Below the pieces are notes generated by a model. It did not search any database, had not been told where the DNA came from, and saw only the letters and a program-made list of their open reading frames with translations. From positions 186,001 to 250,000 of the forward strand of contig CAJTQI010000001.1 in the NCBI GenBank assembly GCA_910578645.1: a stretch of 64,000 nt of DNA, written 5' to 3'. The stretch comes from an uncultured Lachnospiraceae bacterium (lineage in GTDB: Bacteria; Bacillota; Clostridia; Lachnospirales; Lachnospiraceae). The position numbers and the translations under genes are program-made. This document shows positions 25,299 to 33,957 of the stretch, piece by piece (position 1 is the first letter of the stretch; every line of letters begins with the position of its first letter).

Positions 25299-26281
25299 TT
25301 CACTTTTTCGTAAAATATATCCAGAATCATCTCAAACATTGCGTCTTCATCTGGATAAAATTCTTCAAACTTCTCTCCCATAACGGTTTCTCCTGCCAAA
25401 GTATAGAAGCCGTCTTCGCCGTACGTATAGTCTGCCAGGATGGGCGCCAGATAAGCCGCCTCATCCAAAGATACATCCGTAACCATCTGAGGTTTTACGG
25501 CTTGATACAAGTCTATGACGACAGAAGCATCCTTATGTACCGCCTGTTTTGCCGCATCAATAAAACTGTTTAGATACTGTTTTTGTCTTTCAAGGCGCAT
25601 ATCTGCCGAACCAAAAATATCCGTATCCCTATATTTCACATACCAGAAAGCATTTTCACCCATTAAATGTACCTTGCTTCCCTCGATAAAATCTTCTTTA
25701 ACACCCGCCAGGTCTTCGGAAATAACCACATCAACGCCCCCTACGGCATCATTGATTGTGGCCACAGCACTCATATTCACCGCGGCGTAACCATGTATAG
25801 GCAATTGGTAAAATAAATTCGCCACCGCCTTCTTCTGGTATTCGCAGCTCTCCTCCATACCATTGCCAAAACCGTGCTGGATGGCAAGCTGCGCCTTCAC
25901 GGTAGAAACATACTCTCCCTCATTATCGTAGGTATCAACATCCGTCATCGTATTCCTGTTAATCCCGATAACTTTAATGCTTTTATCTTTCGGATTTAAC
26001 ACTGCCAGGAATAAAGCGTCCGCCTGTCCGCCGTCTGTCCCTTCTGCCACTTCCTCCACATCATCTTGCTTATCAATTCCCATAATCAGGAAAGTTAAAA
26101 TTTCTTCATTATATGCATAGACGGCATCCTTGTGTTTCACCCAACCTTCCTGCCATTCCCCGTCTTCTTCGGCCATGTTTTCTTCTCCCATGGCAGACTG
26201 CAGGGCAGGCTGTTCGGTAACGGATTTAGCGTACAGATGATTTTTGCCCACTGTCCTGATGATGCCAAACCCGCCAAACAA
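25295..26281 (-). CDS. LytR-CpsA-Psr (LCP) family protein, start unresolved
   Basis: LCP proteins attach EPS or teichoic acids to peptidoglycan from undecaprenyl carriers. The domain is clear: TFLIMGIDKQDD, DALFLAVLNPKDKSIKVIGI, NRNTMTDVDTYD, GGVDVVISEDL and FWYVKYRDTDIFGSADMRLERQKQ. The annotated end at 26281 is only the first TTG. The same frame continues upstream through a basic-then-hydrophobic membrane anchor, KKNGKRKILIAVGVVAGVAG, back to a run of nine A (26337-26345), with no ATG, GTG or TTG. Using the TTG would delete the anchor. The anchor may instead be reached by a -1 shift from the kinase frame. Confidence 0.85.
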   Translation of the reverse strand: MFGGFGIIRTVGKNHLYAKSVTEQPALQSAMGEENMAEEDGEWQEGWVKHKDAVYAYNEEILTFLIMGIDKQDDVEEVAEGTDGGQADALFLAVLNPKDKSIKVIGINRNTMTDVDTYDNEGEYVSTVKAQLAIQHGFGNGMEESCEYQKKAVANLFYQLPIHGYAAVNMSAVATINDAVGGVDVVISEDLAGVKEDFIEGSKVHLMGENAFWYVKYRDTDIFGSADMRLERQKQYLNSFIDAAKQAVHKDASVVIDLYQAVKPQMVTDVSLDEAAYLAPILADYTYGEDGFYTLAGETVMGEKFEEFYPDEDAMFEMILDIFYEKVK

Positions 26282-26316
26282 AAGTCCTGCAACCCCGGCG
26301 ACAACACCTACGGCAA

Positions 26317-27321
26317 TCAGAATCTTCCGTTTACCGTTTTTTTTTCCAATTCGGACAGCCTGTCTAGCCCTCCCGCTCTATCGGATACATCCAGACTCTC
26401 CAGTCTGTCCAATCTATCCGAACGCCCCAGGCGTTCTAACCTGTCTAAATGCTCTGTACTACCTGTTCCTTCCGTCCGCTCTAATCGGCTTGGACGCTCC
26501 AGTTCCTCCAGCCTGTCCGAACGTCCTAACCTTTCTAACCTGTCTGAGCGCTCCGGCTGCGCCGGCCTGTTTTGCCTCTCCTTCTTTTGTTCCGAATGCT
26601 GTTTCAGCTCGGTATCGTAACCGTACTTGCCGTAGTATTTCCCATAGTATTTTCCATAATATCTGCCGTAATGCCCATAATAGCCCTTGCTGTTTAAGTC
26701 TACTTTATTTAAAACTACCCCAAGAATACGGCTTCCTGATTTATCTAACTGCTCCTTAACTTTCTGGACAAAGCGGTAACTGACCGCGTTGTTTTCTACC
26801 ACCAAAACCGTACCGTCGCAACGTTTTGCAACCACCGCGGCATCAATGACACTGCCAAGAGGCGGCGTATCAATAATCACGTAATCGAATGCCGTCCTCA
26901 TCACATTCAACATATCGGCAAATTTCTCACTTCCCAATAGCTCACTTGGGTTGGGTGGTACCGGACCCGAGAAAAACATATAGAACCTGGGAATATTCGT
27001 CTGGCACATAACGTCCGTATATTTGTACTTCCCAATCAGACAATGGCTCAGTCCATATTTCACCACGCCTGTCTTATACCTGCCCACCAGCACGGACTTA
27101 CGCATGTCTGCGTCTATCAACAACGTCCTGTTCCCCGCCTCGGCAAAAGACTTCGCCATCTCCATGGCAATACTTGTCTTACCTTCATGGGGCGTACAGC
27201 TCGTGATGGCGACAACCTTCACATCGCTGCCGCAAAATTCGACATTACTTCTGAGTGTTTTAAAGGCTTCTTTAATATGGAAATCTGTATTTTGTTCCAA
27301 ATGCAACTTAACTTCCTGCAT
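26317..27321 (-). CDS. BY-family tyrosine kinase (CpsD/CapB-like) with long repeat-rich tail
   Basis: A 334-residue cytoplasmic tyrosine autokinase controlling EPS assembly. Walker A is SCTPHEGKTS (41-50), Walker A' LLIDADMRK (67-75), Walker B YVIIDTPP (147-154). A tyrosine cluster of 11 Tyr lies at 214-235 (YYGHYGRYYGKYYGKYYGKY), where such kinases normally end. Here about 95 residues follow, including repeats such as RLERLGRSDRLEELE, up to LSELEKKTVNGRF. The codons GAA AAA AAA ACG near the end form an A-AAA-AAA slippery heptamer in the right frame to enter the LCP frame. It needs the modulator encoded just upstream (2-base gap) and the PHP phosphatase. Confidence 0.92.
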   Translation of the reverse strand: MQEVKLHLEQNTDFHIKEAFKTLRSNVEFCGSDVKVVAITSCTPHEGKTSIAMEMAKSFAEAGNRTLLIDADMRKSVLVGRYKTGVVKYGLSHCLIGKYKYTDVMCQTNIPRFYMFFSGPVPPNPSELLGSEKFADMLNVMRTAFDYVIIDTPPLGSVIDAAVVAKRCDGTVLVVENNAVSYRFVQKVKEQLDKSGSRILGVVLNKVDLNSKGYYGHYGRYYGKYYGKYYGKYGYDTELKQHSEQKKERQNRPAQPERSDRLERLGRSDRLEELERPSRLERTEGTGSTEHLDRLERLGRSDRLDRLESLDVSDRAGGLDRLSELEKKTVNGRF

Positions 27322-27323
27322 AT

Positions 27324-28049
27324 CTATTTCCTCTTAGTTTTCTGTTTTACATTATTTTCATCGACTGCTACCGGAATAAGCGCCAAGGTACTTAAACCAA
27401 GATATCTCTCCACATCCTCCGATGTTTTAATGGTATCATCCAACAGATAATGTATAAGAACAATCACACAGACTAAAAATACACCTATGATACCGCCAAT
27501 CAACGTCCATTTTGCCACGCTGGGCCCTGCTTTTTCCGTAGGAAGGTTAGCCTCCTCCACCACGTTGACCGCATCTATATCCATAACGTTCTGGATATGC
27601 TCCCCGGCCACTTCCCTGATACAGTCGGCAATCTTCATCGCCTGCTGTGGCTCCGTGTCCGTCACGGTAATGGACACTATACGCGTATCCGTAGGCGTAT
27701 GGACACTGACCTGGTCAAGCAAATCTTCATACTCCATGTCGGCCAAAGACAGCTCCTCAATCACTTCTTCCAACACATACCGGCTGTTAATCAGTTCCGC
27801 ATAATCCTTGGTAAGCTGCGTACCCATCTGTACGTCGCTGTATGTAACGGTTGTACTCTCCGACTTATTCAGAATATAAATCTTCGTGGTGGATTCATAA
27901 GTAGGCGTCACCACAAACTTACTGACGGCAAACCCAGCTGCTGCCGCAAGAAGTCCCACTCCTGCAATAATCCAGAACCTGACAAGCAAAACATTGATAA
28001 TCTCCAACAAATCTATCTCGATTACATCATTTTCCTTATGATTTTCCAT
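27324..28049 (-). CDS. Wzz/YveK-type chain-length and kinase modulator
   Basis: A 241-residue membrane protein with the Wzz layout: N-terminal helix VRFWIIAGVGLLAAAAGFAV (about residues 28-47), an extracytoplasmic domain and a C-terminal helix LIGGIIGVFLVCVIVLIHYL. A proline-containing start to the second helix is seen in the VAKW-TLIGG segment rather than the usual PxxP. The short cytoplasmic tail activates the separate BY-kinase, as in Gram-positive CpsC/CpsD or CapA/CapB pairs. It lies directly between phosphatase and kinase genes with one- or two-base gaps, which fits a single regulatory cassette for EPS chain length. Confidence 0.9.
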   Translation of the reverse strand: MENHKENDVIEIDLLEIINVLLVRFWIIAGVGLLAAAAGFAVSKFVVTPTYESTTKIYILNKSESTTVTYSDVQMGTQLTKDYAELINSRYVLEEVIEELSLADMEYEDLLDQVSVHTPTDTRIVSITVTDTEPQQAMKIADCIREVAGEHIQNVMDIDAVNVVEEANLPTEKAGPSVAKWTLIGGIIGVFLVCVIVLIHYLLDDTIKTSEDVERYLGLSTLALIPVAVDENNVKQKTKRK

Positions 28050-28050
28050 C

Positions 28051-28794
28051 TTAGTTTTCTTTCCGTCCCTCTATGTATTCATCGCGCAGCACGCACATCG
28101 GATGTTCGTAGAACAATCTTCTGCGGCTGCTTTCTCCATACTTCTTCCCAATATATTCCGCACACAGGGAAAGACGTGGCTGTCTTTTGTCCAAGTCATG
28201 CGCATCCGTGGCGACGAAATGGATAAGCCCCTGTTTCAACATGTTTCTTGTAAGCTGCCTCACACCAAATCCATATTTGCCCATGACGCTCCCGGCATTC
28301 ACCTGAATCAGGCATCCCATCCCGGCAAGTTCCGCTACTCTTGCCTTTTTGGAACATACATTCTTATACCGCTCCACATGCGCTATAATCGGCTCGTATC
28401 CTCCCATGAGAAGCGCATAAGCACCGTTTCTAATATAATCATAATCTGCCGAAGGCTCGAACTCAACAAGAACATAATGGGAATTTGCCAACGTTCCCGC
28501 CGCTCCCTGATCAAGTTCATCTACCAGTCCACTGCGGTAATACAACTCGCTGCCGACATATAATTTCATGTCCAGCCGTTCTTCTTTAAGCATGTCCTTA
28601 AGCCGCTCTACTTTCTCGGCTATCCTGGCATAGTCAATACGGCGATGCCACGGCTTATTATGCGGCGTGAGAATCATCTGCCCGATTCCGTCCTGTGCTG
28701 CCATGCGCAACATTTCCATGCTCATTTCCACACTCCCCGAACCGTCGTCAATCCCCGGCAGAACATGGGAATGAATATCAATATATTTTTCCAT
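28051..28794 (-). CDS. PHP-domain tyrosine-protein phosphatase (CpsB/YwqE-like)
   Basis: A 247-residue metal-dependent phosphatase that removes phosphate from the BY-kinase tyrosine cluster. PHP motifs are visible: YIDIHSHVLPGIDDGSG (metal site 1), MILTPHNKPW, VLVEFEP, IIAHVERY and FVATDAHD. The GIDDG signature is specific for the CpsB/YwqE group. Start MEKYIDIHSH chosen, with GGAGG three bases before the ATG; the longer frame gives no family sequence. First gene of the EPS operon, about 190 bases from the likely promoter. Confidence 0.92.
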   Translation of the reverse strand: MEKYIDIHSHVLPGIDDGSGSVEMSMEMLRMAAQDGIGQMILTPHNKPWHRRIDYARIAEKVERLKDMLKEERLDMKLYVGSELYYRSGLVDELDQGAAGTLANSHYVLVEFEPSADYDYIRNGAYALLMGGYEPIIAHVERYKNVCSKKARVAELAGMGCLIQVNAGSVMGKYGFGVRQLTRNMLKQGLIHFVATDAHDLDKRQPRLSLCAEYIGKKYGESSRRRLFYEHPMCVLRDEYIEGRKEN

Positions 28795-28978
28795 ACGCCT
28801 CCACGACAAAAATGGCAGCCCCGTTCACAAAATTCGCTTACAAGTTTCCTACCGGAATAAAAAGATAAAAGCCGGAACAAAGTGCCCGACTTCCCTGTCA
28901 ATAACTGTCATAAAATCATGAACTATATCCGGCTTCCATGCCAAAAGTTATTTTCCTATTCAAAAACCCTCGGTGTTA

Positions 28979-29008
28979 ATTATACCTCCCCCCGTAAACT
29001 TTTGACAA
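28979..29008 (-). promoter_or_regulatory. Probable promoter of the EPS operon
   Basis: Minus-strand TTGTCA (29003-29008), 18-base spacer, TATAAT (28979-28984). It points to the phosphatase gene. The -35 overlaps the plus-strand TTGACA at 29002-29007. The rest of the 415-base gap 28795-29209 carries no gene. Confidence 0.55.
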
Positions 29009-29023
29009 GGTATTTTTCCAAGT

Positions 29024-29052
29024 TTCATAAATTCTGACATAAATTATATACT
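29024..29052 (+). promoter_or_regulatory. Possible promoter of the beta-mannosidase gene
   Basis: TTCATA (29024-29029), 17 bases, TATACT (29047-29052). An alternative is the TTGACA at 29002-29007 with a weak CATAAA box 18 bases on. A hairpin GGCAGAT/ATCTGCC (about 29151-29192) lies between this promoter and the SD AAGGAGG. Confidence 0.4.
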
Positions 29053-29209
29053 AAAACAAGGATTCAGAGATTTCTACTATTTTGTCAGAGGTTATTCTTA
29101 CTATGAAAATGCAATCAGGAATACAATGGCAATAGCATATTGTACAGGCAGATGCAAGAAGTAAATTTGCTTCGCTATAAAAATCTGCCCGTTCTAAGGA
29201 GGAAATGCA

Positions 29210-31960
29210 ATGACTACTATCAATTTAAAAGACCGATGGACTTTGACCGTTCTGGGAGAGAATGTATACAACATCCCGGAGAGTCCCATTGAAACAAAAG
29301 TTCCGTCAACCGTGTATGGGACGCTGTTAGAGAAAAATCTGATGCCAGACCCGTTTTTCCGTGACAACGAGCTTGATGCAACCAAGCTTATGGACAATGA
29401 TTTCGCCTACGAGACAGAGTTTTCTCTGAGCGAAGCAGACAGAAAGGCCGACAGGTTATTCCTTCGTTTTGAAGGCATTGATACGTTGGCAGACGTCTAT
29501 TTAAACGAAAAGTTGTTGGGTTCGGCCAACAACATGAACCGCGTATGGGAGTATGATATCACTTCTGAAGTTGAGGATGACACTGAAGACACCGTTTACC
29601 GTCTTAGAATCGTTCTTCACTCTCCTACACGCTTTATTAAAGAAGAAAATGAAAAATGTCCGGTAGGCGCTTCTTCTGACGCAATGCCCGGTTTCCCGCA
29701 TATCCGTAAAGCTGCATGCATGTACGGATGGGACTGGGGCCCGAGACTGCCTGACGCCGGACTTTTCCGCGAAGTCACCATAGAAACCGTGAAAACAGCG
29801 CGCATCGGGCAGGTCTATATTACCCAGCAACACGAAGTCACAGGCAAAACCGTACACGGCAATACCGTCGCGTCCGTCCGCCTGACAGCAGATGCTGAAA
29901 TCGAATGGATGCCGGAAGCAGCAAATGAGAAAGTAAAGCTTGTGCTTCTCCTTACCGCTCCCGACGGCACCACCACAATCTCCGCGGAAAGCGCACCAAT
30001 CGACTCCTTCACAGGTTCCGCGCCTTCCATGAAGCTTACAGGTTTGACATGTGACCTGCGGAGCAATCATGTCCGCGTTGACCTGACCGTCCTTGAGCCC
30101 CAACTTTGGTGGCCCAACGGATATGGCGAGCAGCCTCTGTACCAGGTGGAAGCCCTCTTGGTTCCTGTTGCGGACGGCGCCAAAGACGCAGAGCCTCTCG
30201 ACACATGGTGTAAACGGATTGGACTTAGGACAATGACCGTCAATACAGATTTGATGGCGGAAGAAGTTTGGGACTCCCATATGGCCGACCAGACGCAGGA
30301 CTTAGATGACGGCGACAATGTCATCATGACCCACGGAGACAAGAAAATATTGATTACAGACAAAGAAGCTAAGAAAATTCCAGGACGCAACTTTGCCTAC
30401 GAAATCAATGGTTTACAGATTTTTGCCATGGGCGCAGATTATATTCCGGAAGACAACATCCTGACAAGGCAGACCCGTGAACGTACTGACATGTTGCTTG
30501 CTTCCGCACAGGAATCACACTTTAACTGCATCCGTATCTGGGGCGGCGGCTATTTCATGGACGACTTCTTCTATGACGTCTGCGATGAAAGAGGTCTTTT
30601 GATTTGGCATGACTTTATGTTTGCCTGCGCCTCCTATGAATTGAACAGCGCTTTTGAGTCGAATGTCTCCGCAGAGATACGACAGAACATCCGCAGGCTC
30701 CGCTCTCATCCCAGTATCGGACTGTGGTGCGGCAACAATGAGATGGAAACACAGTATGAAATGTTAGCCTGGCCACAGACAAAGAAACAGTACTATGATT
30801 ATATCCATCTCTACGAATACATCATTCCTAAAATCGTAGAAGAGGAAGACCCTGCCACATTCTACTGGCCTTCTTCACCTTCCTCCGGCGGAAATTACGA
30901 AAACAGCAACGCCGAGAACGTGGGAGATGTCCATTATTGGGGCGTATGGCACGGCAACGAACCGTTTACCGCATACAGAAAACATCATTACCGTTTCCTG
31001 TCCGAGTTTGGTTTCCAGTCCTTCCCTGCTATACAGACAATACGCCGCTTTACGGAAGAAGGGGACAGAAATATCTATTCCCGGGTGATGGAAATGCACC
31101 AGAGAAATACCGCAGCCAACGGAAAAATAAGCAACTACCTTTCACAGACTTACCTGTATCCGAAGAATTTCGACGAGTTGCTCTACTGCTCACAGCTTCT
31201 GCAGGCAGATGCAATCCGCTATGGCGTAGAACACTTTCGCCGGTTCCGGGGCACATGTATGGGCACTGTGGTATGGCAGCTTAATGATATCTGGCCGGTA
31301 GCTTCCTGGGCAAGCGTGGACTATTACGGAAACTGGAAAGCACTGCAATATGCCGAAAAACGTATGTTTGCTCCGGTTCTGCTCTCCTGCGAAGAGCACG
31401 GGGAAATTGACCAGAAGCCATACGCAAACACGCTTCCTTGCCCGGTTGACGTAAGCGCCGATTTGCATGTTGCCAACGAGACAGGAGAACCTGTAAGCGG
31501 CATCGTAAAATGGTCACTCCGCCTGCCCGATTCTTCCGTAGTGTGCGAAGGGCAGTTTGAAGTGACAGCGCCCGCATACGGCGGTGCATGGCTCCCGCAC
31601 CTTGACTTCAATGGGGAAGACCCGCTGAAAGTGCATCTTGCATATGAATTGGAAGTAAACGGAGAAATAGTATCTTCCGGAACAACACTGTTTTGTGCGC
31701 CGAAGCACTATGCATTCTTAGACCCTGAACTGGAAGTCAGCGTTGACGGGGATGTGGTCACGGTTCATGCGAAAAACTATGCGAAGTCTGTCAGCGTAGA
31801 GACAGAGAACGGCATTTTAAGACTCGATGACAACTTTGTTGATATGGAGGCAGGAAGCAGAATTTTCCATATTCTTCCGAGCCGTGATTTCACCGACGAC
31901 GGCACGGCAGTGTCCGGCGCATACCGCGTCAGAAGTATATATGAAACGGCGGAAAGGTAA
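29210..31960 (+). CDS. Glycoside hydrolase family 2 beta-mannosidase
   Basis: A 916-residue cytoplasmic GH2 enzyme that releases mannose from the non-reducing end of beta-mannosides. The jelly-roll N-domain opens with LKDRWTLTVLG. Mannosidase hallmarks include YGWDWGPRLPDAGLFR, PQLWWPNGYGEQPLYQ, FNCIRIWGGGYFMDDFFYD and LLIWHDFMFAC. The acid/base is Glu511 in WCGNNEME, and the nucleophile is Glu599 in LSEFGFQSFP. Length is usual for the family. SD AAGGAGG is seven bases before the ATG. It is a single gene divergent from the EPS operon and convergent with an AraC regulator, which may control it; that link is inference from position. Confidence 0.95.
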   Translation: MTTINLKDRWTLTVLGENVYNIPESPIETKVPSTVYGTLLEKNLMPDPFFRDNELDATKLMDNDFAYETEFSLSEADRKADRLFLRFEGIDTLADVYLNEKLLGSANNMNRVWEYDITSEVEDDTEDTVYRLRIVLHSPTRFIKEENEKCPVGASSDAMPGFPHIRKAACMYGWDWGPRLPDAGLFREVTIETVKTARIGQVYITQQHEVTGKTVHGNTVASVRLTADAEIEWMPEAANEKVKLVLLLTAPDGTTTISAESAPIDSFTGSAPSMKLTGLTCDLRSNHVRVDLTVLEPQLWWPNGYGEQPLYQVEALLVPVADGAKDAEPLDTWCKRIGLRTMTVNTDLMAEEVWDSHMADQTQDLDDGDNVIMTHGDKKILITDKEAKKIPGRNFAYEINGLQIFAMGADYIPEDNILTRQTRERTDMLLASAQESHFNCIRIWGGGYFMDDFFYDVCDERGLLIWHDFMFACASYELNSAFESNVSAEIRQNIRRLRSHPSIGLWCGNNEMETQYEMLAWPQTKKQYYDYIHLYEYIIPKIVEEEDPATFYWPSSPSSGGNYENSNAENVGDVHYWGVWHGNEPFTAYRKHHYRFLSEFGFQSFPAIQTIRRFTEEGDRNIYSRVMEMHQRNTAANGKISNYLSQTYLYPKNFDELLYCSQLLQADAIRYGVEHFRRFRGTCMGTVVWQLNDIWPVASWASVDYYGNWKALQYAEKRMFAPVLLSCEEHGEIDQKPYANTLPCPVDVSADLHVANETGEPVSGIVKWSLRLPDSSVVCEGQFEVTAPAYGGAWLPHLDFNGEDPLKVHLAYELEVNGEIVSSGTTLFCAPKHYAFLDPELEVSVDGDVVTVHAKNYAKSVSVETENGILRLDDNFVDMEAGSRIFHILPSRDFTDDGTAVSGAYRVRSIYETAER

Positions 31961-32022
31961 ATCCCACGCTAAATCAGCTTACATCTGCCGGATATTGCTG
32001 TGGCTGTAAGCTATGGCGCAAA

Positions 32023-32892
32023 TTATTGCTTTAGCTTACGCGCCTGTTTGGGTGTAATCCCTTTTAACTTCTTATAACAGCGTATAAAATAACTGCAGTC
32101 GGAATATCCGACTTCCTGTGCAATAAAAGCAACATCATGGTTTGAGAAAAGAAGCATATTCTCAGCCACATTGATACGGGTCGTATTAATGTACTCTTTG
32201 CATGTCATACCATACCTGCGATGAAAATTCATCGAAAAGGTAGAGTGTGACATGCTGCACATGGAAGCCAGTTTCTCAACGGAGAGTTCTTCAAAATAAT
32301 GCTGGTCAATATATTCTGCTATGAAATCAAAGCTAAGTTCGTAGGAGGGATGAATGTCCGGCACCGTAAGAAGGTATCCGCTTTTCTCCCACTGCCTCAC
32401 AAATTTTCCTATTATTTTACATAAATCCGCAATCAGTATCATAGGATACGCATATTCCCTGGCACGGTATTCTTTTACAATCTCCTCAAACAGCGGCCGT
32501 AGCTCCATCTTGCTTACCTCCTGGGGCATAAAACAGCAAGGATACATAGCCGTGCTGATGCTATATAGGGAAGAACGCAGGTTTAAATCATCCGTCCTAT
32601 AGCTGGGTAAAATCCCCGGGTCAAATTTAACTACATAATAGCGTATTCTCTCTGTCCGCTTAAAAAAATTGATGCCATGCACACACCTGGGCGGAAACAG
32701 GATAGCACACCCTTCCGGACAGGTTTTCACGGTATTGTCGATGGTAAACTGAACTGTCCCTTCTAATATATAGAGGAGTTCTGCATAATAATGCCAGTGT
32801 ACAGGTATGGGAAAAGTATCTTCATCGGTGTCAAAACAAAATGCTTCATAAGGCGAAGTAATCGGGTCGATATATTCATACAAATTATTCAT
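32023..32892 (-). CDS. AraC family transcriptional regulator with cupin sensor
   Basis: A 289-residue regulator. The N-terminal half is an AraC-type cupin (PVHWHYYAELLYILEG, then GCAILFPPRCVHGI), a sugar-binding pocket. The C-terminal half has two helix-turn-helix motifs: SVEKLASMCSMSHSTFSMNF and DVAFIAQEVGYSDCSYFIRC, followed by KKLKGITPKQARK. Start at MNNLYEYIDP is favoured by GGAGG six bases upstream; a further ATG ten codons earlier also has a weaker SD. It is 60 bases downstream of and convergent with the beta-mannosidase gene, so it is a plausible mannoside-responsive activator. Confidence 0.9.
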   Translation of the reverse strand: MNNLYEYIDPITSPYEAFCFDTDEDTFPIPVHWHYYAELLYILEGTVQFTIDNTVKTCPEGCAILFPPRCVHGINFFKRTERIRYYVVKFDPGILPSYRTDDLNLRSSLYSISTAMYPCCFMPQEVSKMELRPLFEEIVKEYRAREYAYPMILIADLCKIIGKFVRQWEKSGYLLTVPDIHPSYELSFDFIAEYIDQHYFEELSVEKLASMCSMSHSTFSMNFHRRYGMTCKEYINTTRINVAENMLLFSNHDVAFIAQEVGYSDCSYFIRCYKKLKGITPKQARKLKQ

Positions 32893-33221
32893 GCCAATCC
32901 TCCTGTCATAATACATTTCCATAAAAAATCTCCCATTTCTCAATTTTCTATTTAGGCAGTATCGCAAGCAAGCCTGCGATATGCATGGGGATTAGTATCA
33001 TGATTATATCAGAACTTCCTGTTTTTTTACAACGTCAACCATGAAACAGACTTTGTATCACAGAACACAGTTTTTTCTCAATTTAAACACATTTCTTCCT
33101 TTATTTTCCTCTACAATATCAATATTCCGCGCCATACTCATATAAGAGAAATAGAATGTTGATTCACGAGATTTGTGTCTACGCGCTGCTTACCACAAAA
33201 TAAGAAAGGACCCCCATACAT

Positions 33222-33893
33222 ATGAACTACCGTCATGAATACAAACATGAGATTAATCTGTCTGACGTATTGATACTCAGACAGCGTCTGCGGGCCGTCA
33301 TGCAACCTGACAAGCATGCAGACGAAGGAAAATATGAAATTCGTAGTCTGTATTTTGATAACTTATCTGACAAGGCCCTCCGGGAAAAACTGGACGGTAT
33401 AAACTACAGGGAAAAATTCCGCATCCGGTATTACAATAATGACCTTTCCCTTATTCACCTGGAGAAAAAAAGCAAGTTTGACAGAGTCGGAACAAAACAA
33501 TATGCGGCTTTATCCAAGGAAGAAGTACAATCTCTTTTAAACGGCGATTATTCATGGATAGGGCAAAGACAGGAGCCAATCCTCACAGAATTTTATGCAA
33601 AAACAGTTTACTCCCAGCTTAAGCCCAAAACAATTGTTGACTATACGAGAGAGCCATATATATTCCCTGCCGGGAATGTCCGGGTCACGATAGATTACAA
33701 TATCCGGACCGGACTCCTGTGCACGGATTTTCTAAACCCGTCATGTGTCACAATCCCCGTCAGAGATTCACCTAACATTCTGGAAGTAAAATGGGATGCA
33801 TATTTACCGGATATCATACGGGATGCCGTGCAACTTGGCACAAGGCGCCCCTGCGCTTTTTCCAAATATGCCGCTTGCCGGATATATGATTAA
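33222..33893 (+). CDS. VTC-domain (polyphosphate polymerase-like) protein
   Basis: A 223-residue protein of the CYTH-like VTC domain family. The tunnel-fold motifs are visible: EYKHEINLSDVL, IRSLYFDNLSDKAL, REKFRIRYYN, LHLEKK-type HLEKKSKFDRVGTKQ and LEVKWDAYLPDII. In yeast the VTC core makes polyphosphate from ATP; bacterial stand-alone copies are not well characterised. It is the first gene of a three-gene unit with DUF4956 and CotH-like proteins, a recurrent association in Firmicutes. SD AAGGACCCCC lies before the ATG. Activity as polymerase is inferred from family only. Confidence 0.85.
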   Translation: MNYRHEYKHEINLSDVLILRQRLRAVMQPDKHADEGKYEIRSLYFDNLSDKALREKLDGINYREKFRIRYYNNDLSLIHLEKKSKFDRVGTKQYAALSKEEVQSLLNGDYSWIGQRQEPILTEFYAKTVYSQLKPKTIVDYTREPYIFPAGNVRVTIDYNIRTGLLCTDFLNPSCVTIPVRDSPNILEVKWDAYLPDIIRDAVQLGTRRPCAFSKYAACRIYD

Positions 33894-33957
33894 TACCACG
33901 TTACACCAATATACTGCTTTCAGTGAACATGAGATTATTAAAAAAGGAGATAACCCT

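Noticed and set aside
27597..28226. 209-codon plus-strand frame across the Wzz and phosphatase genes
   Set aside because: Antisense to two clear genes, with no family features.
12735..28794. Teichoic acid or capsule locus instead of EPS
   Set aside because: Wzx, EpsG, priming transferase and CpsB/C/D set point to Wzy-type EPS; no poly-glycerol/ribitol phosphate genes are present.
29501..30280. Long open frames on the minus strand across the beta-mannosidase gene
   Set aside because: They shadow a well-supported GH2 gene and have no SD, signal or domain features.
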